Assembly: GCF_004352845.1 (NCBI RefSeq) | Contig: NZ_SJRX01000001.1 | Coordinates: 496,001-560,000, forward strand | Origin: Luteimonas terricola | GTDB lineage: Bacteria; Pseudomonadota; Gammaproteobacteria; Xanthomonadales; Xanthomonadaceae | Direction: 5' to 3' | Length of the DNA: 64,000 bases | Part shown: one piece after another, positions 36,259 to 44,345 of the stretch | How the letters are laid out: every line of letters begins with the position of its first letter | How positions within the stretch are numbered: position 1 is the first letter of the stretch | Translations under genes and position numbers: made by a program | The notes under the pieces: generated by a model | Database searches by the model: none | What the model saw: only the letters and a program-made list of their open reading frames with translations | What the model was told of the DNA's origin: nothing

Positions 36259-38058
36259 TCACGGCGACACGGGCGCGCTGTGTCGAACAACCTTCGTCGG
36301 ACGCGCGAGGCTATCGAACTCACCATTCGTGCGAACGAAACGCCGCCCCTGTTGAGCCGTCGTCGTGCTCAGCAATGGTCGATGGAATTCAGATGTGAAC
36401 CCATCGAATTTTTCCCTCAAGCTGATGCCGAAACGCTCCGGATATGCTTGCGAGACCATGCTGAAGTCATAGCTGTGCGTCTGCACCATCATCAATGGTG
36501 CGGAAACACTTCCCTGCTCGACCCGCAACAACTTGCCCTCGTTGTAACGGAAGCTGTTGCCATGGAAATACTTCGTCTGCTCGTTGTTCGGCCCAATGAT
36601 CTTCGTCTCTGAACTCCCTGCGCATGCCGAAGAGGTGCAGAGCGGCGCGCCGCAAGTGCTACCGATAGGGCACGGATTGCTCATGGAGCCGCCCGGGTAG
36701 AAGGCGAAACTGATGTTTGGCGTGTAGGAGTAGTTCCATTCGCTGGTCGCGACCCCAGGGCCGGACAAGACCTTGCGCATGAGCGAGTACGCTTCGTAGG
36801 AAATTGCCCACGTGTTCACGTCGTCGTTCGTGTTGCTGCCAGCCGACCCCCAGTCATAGTTCTCACATGCAACAGGAACATTGCTCCTGCCGTGGGTAAG
36901 CCAACTCACTTGGAAGGTGCCCAGCGCTCCGGACGGGTGCCGGATCGTGCCGGAGAGCTGTGTCGGACCCATAGGCTGGGCCAGCCGAATGTAGCAATCC
37001 CTGGTCGGTTCAAGCTGGGAACCTATCGGATAGTGCACCTCCGCGGACGTGAACGCGTCGAACCCGATCTCCCATCGAGTCATGTCAGGCTGTACGACTG
37101 CAGATAGGCTGCGCCGCGGACCCACCACAACATACTCATAGGACCACATCCTCTCTCCATCCGAGACAGTATCGACATGTCCATTGGAGTTGTATGTGAT
37201 ATCCAGGGAACGCCCGTCGCCTGATGTAATTCCGGTCAATCGGCCCGGCGCGTCCCAGGCGTTGCTGTAGTCATACACGACGGCGTTCCCAAAACGATCT
37301 TCGACCCGCGTCGCATACAGGACGTTCTTGCGCCTCGCAAGGCTAGGCCCACCGATCTCGCTGCTCATGTTTGGTTCGTGGTACTGGGCCATCCAATCGA
37401 ACCAGTACTTGGTGCCGTCCGGAGTGATGGCGAGGAAACCTTCGCCCGTTCCATTCTTGATGGTTTCCAGGCAGGACACATACACCTGCCCCGTCGTCAT
37501 CCAATAGTAAGGGCCACCAGAGGTGGGCATCACAGCACCATTTCTAACCTGCAGAAGCTCACCGCCGCCCGGAATGTTCAGGTTGTTGCCCTGCCAGAAG
37601 TCCCAGAAGTTGATATCCCACACAGGCGTGGGTGGCGTAAGCTGGTGCGCAGGCGCGGAACAGCGACGTCCCGGGTTTCCGGGGACGCGGCTTTCCCAGT
37701 TCGGCCCGAAGACTGCACTGATGCTGGGCACGTCGATATCCCAGTCGGCGAGCATCAAGTCGGTTCGCCTCTCATACTGGTTCTGAACCGAGTACGTGCG
37801 GGAGAACTTCACCGCAAGGCGATCATTGCCGGGGATATCGACATCCGTCATGGCGAATGACAACGCGCCGTTCGCCAGATTGACCTGCTCTCCAAGCAGA
37901 TCGGAACCCAGCTTGGCTACCTCTCTGGCCGACCCGATACGCTTTTCGTACTCATCCCATGGATAGACGACATCGCTCTGCGCAAAAGCATTACTACCTG
38001 CCACGAGTGCGGTCAGCAAAGCTGCCGCGCAACAAGCTATCGACCACGTCCTAGTCAC
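36259..38058 (-). CDS. Secreted RHS-family N-terminal protein
   Basis: A 599-residue exported protein upstream of the YD-repeat gene. Signal peptide about 1-27 (SIACCAAALLTALVAGSNAFAQ). The mature protein begins with an RHS/wall-associated N-terminal region (VNLANGALSFAMTDVDIPGNDRLAVKFSRTYS) and shows beta-rich segments such as YATRVEDRFGNAVVYDYSN and GRSLDITYNSNGHV. It ends GEFDSLARPTKVVRHS, a final RHS-like strand. GTG at 38058 follows AAGGGGGAG; ATG at 38082 is an alternative. First gene of a four-gene minus-strand operon; the upstream 390 nt (38059-38448) hold its promoter and no gene I could recognise. Confidence 0.78.
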   Translation of the reverse strand: MTRTWSIACCAAALLTALVAGSNAFAQSDVVYPWDEYEKRIGSAREVAKLGSDLLGEQVNLANGALSFAMTDVDIPGNDRLAVKFSRTYSVQNQYERRTDLMLADWDIDVPSISAVFGPNWESRVPGNPGRRCSAPAHQLTPPTPVWDINFWDFWQGNNLNIPGGGELLQVRNGAVMPTSGGPYYWMTTGQVYVSCLETIKNGTGEGFLAITPDGTKYWFDWMAQYHEPNMSSEIGGPSLARRKNVLYATRVEDRFGNAVVYDYSNAWDAPGRLTGITSGDGRSLDITYNSNGHVDTVSDGERMWSYEYVVVGPRRSLSAVVQPDMTRWEIGFDAFTSAEVHYPIGSQLEPTRDCYIRLAQPMGPTQLSGTIRHPSGALGTFQVSWLTHGRSNVPVACENYDWGSAGSNTNDDVNTWAISYEAYSLMRKVLSGPGVATSEWNYSYTPNISFAFYPGGSMSNPCPIGSTCGAPLCTSSACAGSSETKIIGPNNEQTKYFHGNSFRYNEGKLLRVEQGSVSAPLMMVQTHSYDFSMVSQAYPERFGISLREKFDGFTSEFHRPLLSTTTAQQGRRFVRTNGEFDSLARPTKVVRHSAPVSP

Positions 38059-38448
38059 GGCTCCCCCTTTGCAATGATCCATCACGCTACACAGCTTCCG
38101 CATCCGGTTCGATGCACCTTCTGAAGCCATTCCCCCTCAAGGCGCCGACCTGGCTCTTCGGAGCATCGACGCGAACATGCTCATAAATCGCACCATTCGC
38201 AACCCTGTCCGCTCCCCTCCCAAGGATCCTGCACGAGCAAGCGCTGCCCCGTCTATCAGAAAAGTCTGACAGTCATGCGAAGTTCGTTTCGAACCCTGAC
38301 TTTGGCCTATTGGCAGGCTTTGGGCCACAGCCCCGCTCTGCATGGCCATCTCGGACCCTTGCAACGTCCTCGTGTACCTCTAGATACTGCCTTGCAGCAA
38401 GGCGACCGTTGACTCGTCCCCTTTGCTGCTTTCTGCATACCGAACCGC

Positions 38449-39186
38449 ATGACCATGACGCAGGACACATTCCGCAGGCGCTCGATATTTCCTGAGTTAC
38501 CACGCGTGAGTACACGCGAGTGGCTTATACCGGCTGCCCTCTCTCTAGGAATGCACGCCTGCATTATCGTCTGGGCAGCCCTGAATCTGATGTCAGGCGG
38601 TGTGCGCGGATCAATCGCGAACGTCGGAACCGGTACCAGCAGTGCGCTGCTTGTCGAGTATGTGGTCGTTGAGCAGCAAACTCCCGCCACTTTCCATCAA
38701 GAAGAGACTGCCCCTGCGCAGCAAATAAAGGCGCTACCTGTAGAAGCGAATGCAATATTACAAGTCAATGAACAAGCAGAGCGAACGGCGTCGCAGTCCC
38801 CGGAGGAGGTCGCTGTCGTGGAGCCTTCTCCGGAACCTGCTCACCTTGATTCCGTCAATCCCGGCATCGAGGATGGCAGCCCTGCAAGCAATATCTCTGA
38901 TACCGGAAGCAACGCCTCAGGAGATGACCTGACGGACAGGTACCACGTTGCGCTGCGGCGCCACATCGAGATCAAGTGGCAGGACATAACGAAGCGCAGG
39001 ATTCCAGAAGGCTGCGAACTAAAGATCAGCCAACAGCCCGGGGGTTCCGTACTCGCTGCCGTAGCCAATTGCAGGCTTGATGAGATCGACCGTCTGCAGC
39101 TTGAGGCGGTAGTCCTCATGTCCCAACCACTTCCCTACTCGGGCTTTGAGTCCGTTTTTGCTCCTGATCTAGCGCTCCAACTGTAG
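38449..39186 (+). CDS. TolA/TonB-like envelope protein
   Basis: A 245-residue protein with a single N-terminal membrane helix (about 25-47, WLIPAALSLGMHACIIVWAALNL), a Pro/Glu-rich periplasmic linker, and a C-terminal domain like TolA domain III: YHVALRRHIEIKWQDI, then GCELKISQQPGGSVLAAVANC with a disulfide-forming Cys pair, and LPYSGFESVF. It would span the periplasm as an energy transducer or Tol component. There are no tol genes nearby; proximity to the RHS operon could imply a role in its export or uptake, but this is speculative. Confidence 0.72.
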   Translation: MTMTQDTFRRRSIFPELPRVSTREWLIPAALSLGMHACIIVWAALNLMSGGVRGSIANVGTGTSSALLVEYVVVEQQTPATFHQEETAPAQQIKALPVEANAILQVNEQAERTASQSPEEVAVVEPSPEPAHLDSVNPGIEDGSPASNISDTGSNASGDDLTDRYHVALRRHIEIKWQDITKRRIPEGCELKISQQPGGSVLAAVANCRLDEIDRLQLEAVVLMSQPLPYSGFESVFAPDLALQL

Positions 39187-39524
39187 CGGCACAGAATGAA
39201 AGGCTCTTCGCTGCCACAAGAATAGTCGTGAGAAATGCTGATTGGACGCGGTTCGAGGGTAATCCCCCACTTCTAGCAGTCGCCAAAAGTGGAGCTATGC
39301 GGCAAGTGCGAGTTGACCGGACATGGGGATGACTCGCCGGCCCTTCTGGATGGGCTCGTAGCCGGAGTCCCAAGGCAAGTGTCCACGCCTAGCTATGCTG
39401 GAAACAGGGGACAGTTGCCGCCAGGCTGTTGAAAATCCCGCTGCGAGTCACTGTCCGGCGGGCGATCTCGCCGGGTGAGAACAAGGAGGCCAACGCTGGC
39501 CCTTCGCACGCCGTGGAGGCAGCA

Positions 39525-40364
39525 ATGGAAGGCACCGCAATCAAGGCACCACACACCCATCGATTTACACCCGTGGGCGCATGCATCTACTGCGGCGCCA
39601 CGGAAGGTCGCCTGACCGAGGAGCACATTATTCCCAAAGGCTTGGGCGGCACATTGGTGCTGCCCCAGGCCAGCTGCGACGCGTGCGCCACCACCACCTC
39701 GCTATTCGAGATGCGGGTGCTGCGCGGGTTCCTCGACCGTGGCCGCCAGGCCATGGGAATCAAAGGCCGCAAGGCGCACAAGCGCGCCCTGCCCGACACG
39801 CTCACGCAAACCTTCATCCAGCCCGATGAATCCACGGTGGAGCGCGAGGTGCCGTGGAACGACGGAATCAAGGTGATGCACCTGCCCGTGTTCGTGCTGC
39901 CGGCTTTCCTGGACCCGCGCAAGCCGATGGACCCCCGCGTCCAGAAGCTGGAAATCATGGCCGTGGACACCCTTCATTTCGGGGTCGGCCAAGGGGAGCT
40001 GGTGCGCGAGTACCAGGCCCAGGGCGTGCGATTTGACGATCGACTGGACGTCTGGGCGTTCGCCAAGCTGCTCGCCAAGATCGCGCACGGCTATCACGTG
40101 GCGATCCACGGGATGTTCCCGCTCCAGGAAAGCCCCCTGGTGCCCATCATTTTGGGCCAGCGGTCGGATGCGCTGAACTGGATTGGCAACACGCTGGAAG
40201 ACCCGCTGCCGTCGGGTGGCACCGCGCTCCACCTGCTCCAGCACCTGCCATTGGAAGCCGACGACGGGGGCCGTGGGGCGGTGGTGCGAATCAAGCTGTT
40301 CGCCACTGACCCCACCCCCACGTATGCCCTGGCCACGCGTCTGGAAGCTCCTGAGGGGGAGTGA
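39525..40364 (+). CDS. HNH-endonuclease-like protein
   Basis: A 279-residue protein whose N-terminus has an HNH-type zinc motif: CIYCGATEGRLTEEHIIPKGLGG (Cys pair at about 18-21, EHIIP as the catalytic His) with CDAC closing the zinc site. The C-terminal 200 residues are unrecognised. ATG at 39525 is chosen for GGAGG six bases upstream; the frame continues open to 39429. The stop overlaps the start of a umuC fragment. The preceding gap (39187-39524) shows no gene; a short minus-strand stretch reading EPIQKGRRVIPMSGQLALAA may be the tail of an old transposon. Confidence 0.68.
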   Translation: MEGTAIKAPHTHRFTPVGACIYCGATEGRLTEEHIIPKGLGGTLVLPQASCDACATTTSLFEMRVLRGFLDRGRQAMGIKGRKAHKRALPDTLTQTFIQPDESTVEREVPWNDGIKVMHLPVFVLPAFLDPRKPMDPRVQKLEIMAVDTLHFGVGQGELVREYQAQGVRFDDRLDVWAFAKLLAKIAHGYHVAIHGMFPLQESPLVPIILGQRSDALNWIGNTLEDPLPSGGTALHLLQHLPLEADDGGRGAVVRIKLFATDPTPTYALATRLEAPEGE

Positions 40365-40438
40365 TGCTCGGCCTGGTCGGCGACAACCAGTTCTATGCCA
40401 GTTGCGAGCAACTTGGGAGGTGGTCGGCAGTAAGGTAG
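40364..40438 (+). pseudogene. N-terminal scrap of a UmuC-type DNA polymerase gene
   Basis: An overlapping ATG opens a 24-codon frame MLGLVGDNQFYASCEQLGR, closely resembling the conserved start of UmuC/Y-family polymerases (LVDxNxFYASCE). It ends at a stop after about six unrelated residues. The rest of the gene has been deleted, with unrelated DNA carrying the lasso locus following. Confidence 0.7.
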
Positions 40439-40600
40439 ACGTAGCGGGTTCAGCGCGGATGGCCGGCCCAGCTACCGGTGCACTGGGGAGAACTTGGGGA
40501 CCTCCCCACGGTTTCATTCTTTCAAGTGCAGGAAGCTTATTAACTAACGCGACCGTTTGGACCCGTGTAATATCCGCCGAAAGGACGCTTTTACGCAGGT

Positions 40601-41245
40601 ATGGAGTTCGCGATGGACGCGCACCTCTCCAGAAGTGCATTTCTGCACAAGCAGGTCAGGCGAGCACTGCAATCCGGACACTATGCACCCGGGCAGCGGA
40701 TTGATCCGGCTACGCTCGCCGATCAGTACCACACCAGCCCCACGCCTGTTCGATTCGCCCTGTACCGTCTGGTTGGCGAAGGGATGCTCGAAGACCATGC
40801 CCGCGGCGGGCTGCACGTTCCGTTGCCCACTGAGTTTGCAATGCGCGACCTCTACGAGTGGATGCAGCGTCTGCTGATCATGTCGTGTGATATCGGCATC
40901 TCACCCATGGCGGCCCGGAAGGTCGTCAAGCTGAACTTCTCATCCGCCGACGACGACCTGGTGAAGCTGACATGGCAGCTGTTCAATGCGATCGCCGCCG
41001 CGACAGCACACCGCTCCCTGCATCGGGCCGTGAGGCAGGCAAACGATCGGCTCGCACCGATACGACGGGCGAAGACGGGGCTGCTCGAGCACAACTTCGA
41101 AGAACTTGCGGAGCTGAACCACCTCTGGCAGCAACGCGACATGCCGGCTCTGAAGTCCGCGCTGCGCGACTATCACGAGCGCCGCCAGCAACTTGTTCCA
41201 TGTATCGTCGCTCTGTTGGCAGAAAGACGCGAGCATCTCCACTAA
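40601..41245 (+). CDS. GntR-like transcription regulator of the lasso cluster
   Basis: A 214-residue regulator. Residues 8-75 are a GntR-type winged helix (LHKQVRRALQSGHYAPGQRIDPATLADQYHTSPTPVRFALYRLVGEGML). The C-terminal FadR/FCD-like helical part (about 80-214) would bind an effector. It lies 277 nt upstream of the precursor genes and on the same strand, so it probably controls that promoter (inference). The interval 41246-41522 contains no gene and should hold the lasso operon promoter. Confidence 0.82.
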   Translation: MEFAMDAHLSRSAFLHKQVRRALQSGHYAPGQRIDPATLADQYHTSPTPVRFALYRLVGEGMLEDHARGGLHVPLPTEFAMRDLYEWMQRLLIMSCDIGISPMAARKVVKLNFSSADDDLVKLTWQLFNAIAAATAHRSLHRAVRQANDRLAPIRRAKTGLLEHNFEELAELNHLWQQRDMPALKSALRDYHERRQQLVPCIVALLAERREHLH

Positions 41246-41522
41246 ACCTCGCGACATGCACTCCCTACGCTTCGGTAATGGCGCCTGAGGGCTCTTGCGA
41301 CCAGTTCGGACGCGATCGATAGGCCGCGCCCTGGCAGGCACCCATCGATCTATGCGCGCCCCGCGTATCGGAAGCGCGCCGAACCCAAATCCTGCGGACG
41401 CGTATCACAGTCCGAGAACAATCATCGGATTGCAGCGTAATAATCATTTGAAAACAATGAGTCCCGCTTCCTACGCTGCATGCGTCATGGGACGTCCATG
41501 ACGCAAGCCAAAGGAAAAAGAG

Positions 41523-41663
41523 ATGAATACCAACGAAGACAGCCGCGCCAACGCGCCGGAAGAGGTCATCGCGCTCGGAGTTGCCAGCGAAGAAACAAAG
41601 GGGGGGCCGCTCTCGGGAGAGTTCATCGGCGGAAACACTGTCTTGGGAATTTCCGAGGAGTGA
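41523..41663 (+). CDS. Lasso peptide precursor A1 (xanthomonin-like, predicted 7-residue ring)
   Basis: A 46-residue precursor. Leader residues 1-26 include PEEVIALGVASEETK, with the conserved Thr at position -2 relative to the cleavage site (Thr25-Lys26). Predicted core, residues 27-46: GGPLSGEFIGGNTVLGISEE. Gly1 would condense with the side chain of Glu7, making a seven-residue macrolactam; the published xanthomonins start GGPLAGE with the same ring size. The C-terminal GISEE is probably trimmed, as in those peptides. Ribosome site AAAGGAAAAAGAG precedes the ATG. Too short for routine gene calling. Maturation needs B and C encoded downstream. Confidence 0.9.
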   Translation: MNTNEDSRANAPEEVIALGVASEETKGGPLSGEFIGGNTVLGISEE

Positions 41664-41710
41664 ATACCGACCATCAATGAATCGAGGTCTTTTAGATCAG
41701 GAGATCCAGC

Positions 41711-41860
41711 ATGGATACCACCAGAGATCACGTACCCAGCATCGACACAGCGGACGAACAGGTCATCCTGCTCGGTGTCGCAAGTGTCGAAACCAAAGGC
41801 CAGCCAGGCATGGGCGAGGTCGTTGGAGAACACGCTCCGTCGGGTATCTCGCAGGAGTGA
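41711..41860 (+). CDS. Lasso peptide precursor A2 (predicted 7-residue ring)
   Basis: A 49-residue precursor with the same leader logic (EQVILLGVASVETK, Thr28 at -2). Predicted core, residues 30-49: GQPGMGEVVGEHAPSGISQE. Glu at core position 7 gives a seven-residue ring; a second Glu at position 11 would give an uncommonly large one and is less likely. The GISQE tail parallels GISEE of A1. Ring and tail sequence differ strongly from A1 while the leader is conserved, so one enzyme set should process both. GGAGATCC precedes the ATG. Confidence 0.88.
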   Translation: MDTTRDHVPSIDTADEQVILLGVASVETKGQPGMGEVVGEHAPSGISQE

Positions 41861-41864
41861 GACA

Positions 41865-41893
41865 AAGGGACGCACCGGCCAGGTGCGTCCCTT
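41865..41893 (+). promoter_or_regulatory. Stem-loop between lasso precursors and maturation genes
   Basis: AAGGGACGCACC (41865-41876) pairs perfectly with GGTGCGTCCCTT (41882-41893) around a 5-nt loop, four bases after the A2 stop. No U-run follows. It probably acts as partial terminator or 3' stabiliser giving precursor excess over enzymes. Confidence 0.75.
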
Positions 41894-41913
41894 CTCCTAT
41901 CCGGGTATGAAAC

Positions 41914-42582
41914 ATGACCAGGTATGTACTGCGCGACGACCTCTCCTGCTGCCAAGTGGCCGATCAACTTGTATTCCTCGACATCGGCAACGATCAGTAC
42001 TTTCGTCTGCCGAATCTGATGGAGCGGGCACTCGTCGCGCACTTGAATGGCGATTCGAACGGGGACATCAGCAAGCTGATCGAACGGGGCATACTGGTCG
42101 CTCAGGAAGGCGTTCCGATCGAAGCCCAGCCAAGCATAGAACCTGTCGCAGGTAGTGCCATGGAAGCGCCGCACCCAGAACGAAAGCCGTCTTCCCGGGA
42201 AATTCTGGAGGTCCTCGTGATCGTCATGACCACCCGGCTGGAGCTGAAGCTCTCAGCACTCAGGAAGATTCTCGGCTCTCTCACTGCGACCAGTTACATC
42301 CAGGCGGCGCAAGCTGACTTACCAGAGTTGCTGGAGAGGCGAATCTCGGACGCAGCAGCGACATTCCGGCAAGCACGCCTGTATGTACCGGTGGAGATGA
42401 CTTGCCTGCTGGATGCCATCGCCATGGCAAGGTTTCTTCGTAGACGTAAGCTCCACGCGAATATCGTCTTCGGAGTTGCGCTTGATCCCTTCTCTGCGCA
42501 TTGCTGGGTGCAGGCAGGCGACCTTGTCCTGAACGACACCGTCGGCAACGTCTGCGCCCACACTCCCATACGGGTGGTGTGA
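41914..42582 (+). CDS. Lasso maturation protein B (fused RRE and leader peptidase)
   Basis: A 222-residue fusion typical of proteobacterial lasso clusters. Residues 1-75 are a PqqD-like RiPP recognition element (VLRDDLSCCQVADQLVFLDIGNDQYFRLP region) that binds the leader. Residues about 95-222 are the transglutaminase-like B2 protease: Cys164 (EMTCLLDAIA), His196 (FSAHCWVQ) and Asp208 (VLNDTVG) form the triad that cuts after the leader. The stop overlaps the C gene start (TGATG). Homologues are named McjB/LarB-like by fold. High confidence from motifs and context. Confidence 0.93.
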   Translation: MTRYVLRDDLSCCQVADQLVFLDIGNDQYFRLPNLMERALVAHLNGDSNGDISKLIERGILVAQEGVPIEAQPSIEPVAGSAMEAPHPERKPSSREILEVLVIVMTTRLELKLSALRKILGSLTATSYIQAAQADLPELLERRISDAAATFRQARLYVPVEMTCLLDAIAMARFLRRRKLHANIVFGVALDPFSAHCWVQAGDLVLNDTVGNVCAHTPIRVV

Positions 42583-44306
42583 TGTACCGCTACGTTGTCC
42601 TGTTCGGGCAGCACTGCAAGGGTGAAGGTTCGGCCGTCGACGAAGCACTGCGGGATATCGGGCTGCAACCGAAGCTGGCGTCCCGACGCTTCACCCTGTA
42701 TGCCTCGGCGGACACACCCGTATTCCGGCTCTCGTCGAACGGCGGCGCGTTCGTCGGTCATGTCTTCTCGCACGATGGCCGCACTCTAGCCGGCACCGAA
42801 CTACTCGACGCCTCGCCTCGACGCAAGCTCGCACATCACGTCGTCGACAATTACTGGGGCGAGTACCTGCTCATTCAAGCACCGATAGACGACACAGAGG
42901 CCACGATGATCATGCGCGATCCATCGGGCGGAGTCGGATGCGCTTACTCGTTACGCGAAGGCTTCGCGACCTCCGACATCTCGATCGCAATCCGCGCAGG
43001 CCTTTACGCCAAAAGAGTCGACTGGGAATCCGTACAGGGCTGCCTGCTCTATCCGCAGCTCAAGACGGGACGGACCGCTCTTGCCGGGCTGCAAGAGCTC
43101 TTACCAGGGTGCCAACTTCACATACGGGAGCAGGCAGCCACTACAGAAGAGGCATGGTCCCCGTGGGACTTCGTATCGCCACAACGCCGACACGTTGATC
43201 GGCGCGAGGCTCAAGCCGCCGTTCGACGTGCGGTCACGTCCACAGTGAAACGTTGGGCCGAAACGGACGAATCCCTTCTCCTTGAACTTTCCGGTGGACT
43301 CGACTCTTCCATCGTGGCGGCTTGCCTGCTCGAGGTGAACGCACGCGTGGCCTGCTGCAACCTGGTCACACCTGTGCCGGGTGCCGACGAGCGGCGCTAT
43401 GCCCGGCTGATGTCAGATCTGCTGCGCACTGAGCTTCATGTCGCGACACTTGGATTCGAGAACGCGCGATTCGATTTTCCCCCACCGCCACATGCGTTTG
43501 CCCCAAGCACATGGTTCCTTCAGCACGCATCCGACGAGCTGAACGAATCGATTGGCAGGCAGTTGGGCGTAAAGAGCTTCTTCTCCGGAGGAGGTGGAGA
43601 TACGGTTTTCGGCTACACCAGGACCGCCGCCCCTGCCGCGGATGCCTTCAGGGAGCTCGGAATGATCGCCGGCATCAAGGCGACCCACGACCTCGCCGAG
43701 CTCCACCAATGTACTTTCTGGAAAGCAGGCAGGTTGGCGCTGAGGAAGCTGACCCTCCCCCCAAAGCCACCGCGTAGCGCAGACCGGACGTTCATAGCAA
43801 AGGCACCAACGGAAGATGCGGTCGCACTCCATCCGTGGCTGGCAGCCCCCGATAACGCCCTGGCAGGAGACCGCGAGCGGATTTTCGATCTCGCCGGAAC
43901 CCAGGTCTTCAGGGATGGAGTGTCGCGCGGAGCGAAGTGGCAGCTCCGGATGCCCCTGCTGTCCCAGCCCGTCGTGGAAGCCTGCCTGAAGGTGCCGAGC
44001 TGGGTGTGGATCACAGACGGTCGAAACCGTGCCCTCGCCCGGGACGCGTTCGCCGACATCCTTCCTCCGGCAGTCCTGCACCGGCGCAGCAAAGGCACGT
44101 TCGTGAACTACTCGGGAGCAGTCTTCCGCCGCAACAGGAGCCAGCTCAGGGACTACCTGCTTGCCGGAGAGCTTGAAGGACACGGACTTCTCGACACCGA
44201 TGGTCTGCGACGCTTTTTCGATCGCGACCTGGCCGCCCGTGACGAGTCCTTCATGCGCATCTTCGACCTGTGCGCGGTCGAGAACTGGGTCCGCCACCAG
44301 CATTGA
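42582..44306 (+). CDS. Lasso peptide cyclase C (asparagine synthetase-like)
   Basis: A 574-residue class-B asparagine synthetase homologue. The N-terminal glutamine-amidotransferase-like domain (1-200) starts MYRYVVLF and lacks the catalytic Cys2 of true synthetases. The PP-loop SGGLDSS at about 237-243 binds ATP to adenylate the core Glu7 carboxylate; the N-terminal amine of the core then closes the macrolactam ring. The start is the ATG overlapping the B stop codon; an upstream in-frame ATG at 42501 lies within the B gene and is unlikely. Ends in a 16-nt convergent gap with the isopeptidase gene. Confidence 0.94.
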   Translation: MYRYVVLFGQHCKGEGSAVDEALRDIGLQPKLASRRFTLYASADTPVFRLSSNGGAFVGHVFSHDGRTLAGTELLDASPRRKLAHHVVDNYWGEYLLIQAPIDDTEATMIMRDPSGGVGCAYSLREGFATSDISIAIRAGLYAKRVDWESVQGCLLYPQLKTGRTALAGLQELLPGCQLHIREQAATTEEAWSPWDFVSPQRRHVDRREAQAAVRRAVTSTVKRWAETDESLLLELSGGLDSSIVAACLLEVNARVACCNLVTPVPGADERRYARLMSDLLRTELHVATLGFENARFDFPPPPHAFAPSTWFLQHASDELNESIGRQLGVKSFFSGGGGDTVFGYTRTAAPAADAFRELGMIAGIKATHDLAELHQCTFWKAGRLALRKLTLPPKPPRSADRTFIAKAPTEDAVALHPWLAAPDNALAGDRERIFDLAGTQVFRDGVSRGAKWQLRMPLLSQPVVEACLKVPSWVWITDGRNRALARDAFADILPPAVLHRRSKGTFVNYSGAVFRRNRSQLRDYLLAGELEGHGLLDTDGLRRFFDRDLAARDESFMRIFDLCAVENWVRHQH

Positions 44307-44311
44307 AGCTG

Positions 44312-44345
44312 CCTGACGAGTTCATGGGGAGTTCGTCGTCAGGCT
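44312..44345. terminator. Bidirectional hairpin between cyclase and isopeptidase genes
   Basis: GCCTGACGA (44312-44320) pairs with TCGTCAGGC (44337-44345) in the short space between convergent genes, overlapping the last codons of the isopeptidase. No strong U-run, so termination strength is uncertain. Confidence 0.5.

Noticed and set aside
39187-39420. Possible transposase tail on the minus strand (GYEPIQKGRRVIPMSGQLALAA region)
   Set aside because: Too short and no inverted repeats or family match that I can name; mentioned only as context.
42501-42581. Upstream ATG extending the lasso cyclase by 27 residues
   Set aside because: Lies wholly within the B gene in another frame; the TGATG overlap with MYRYVVLF is the usual arrangement for B-C pairs.
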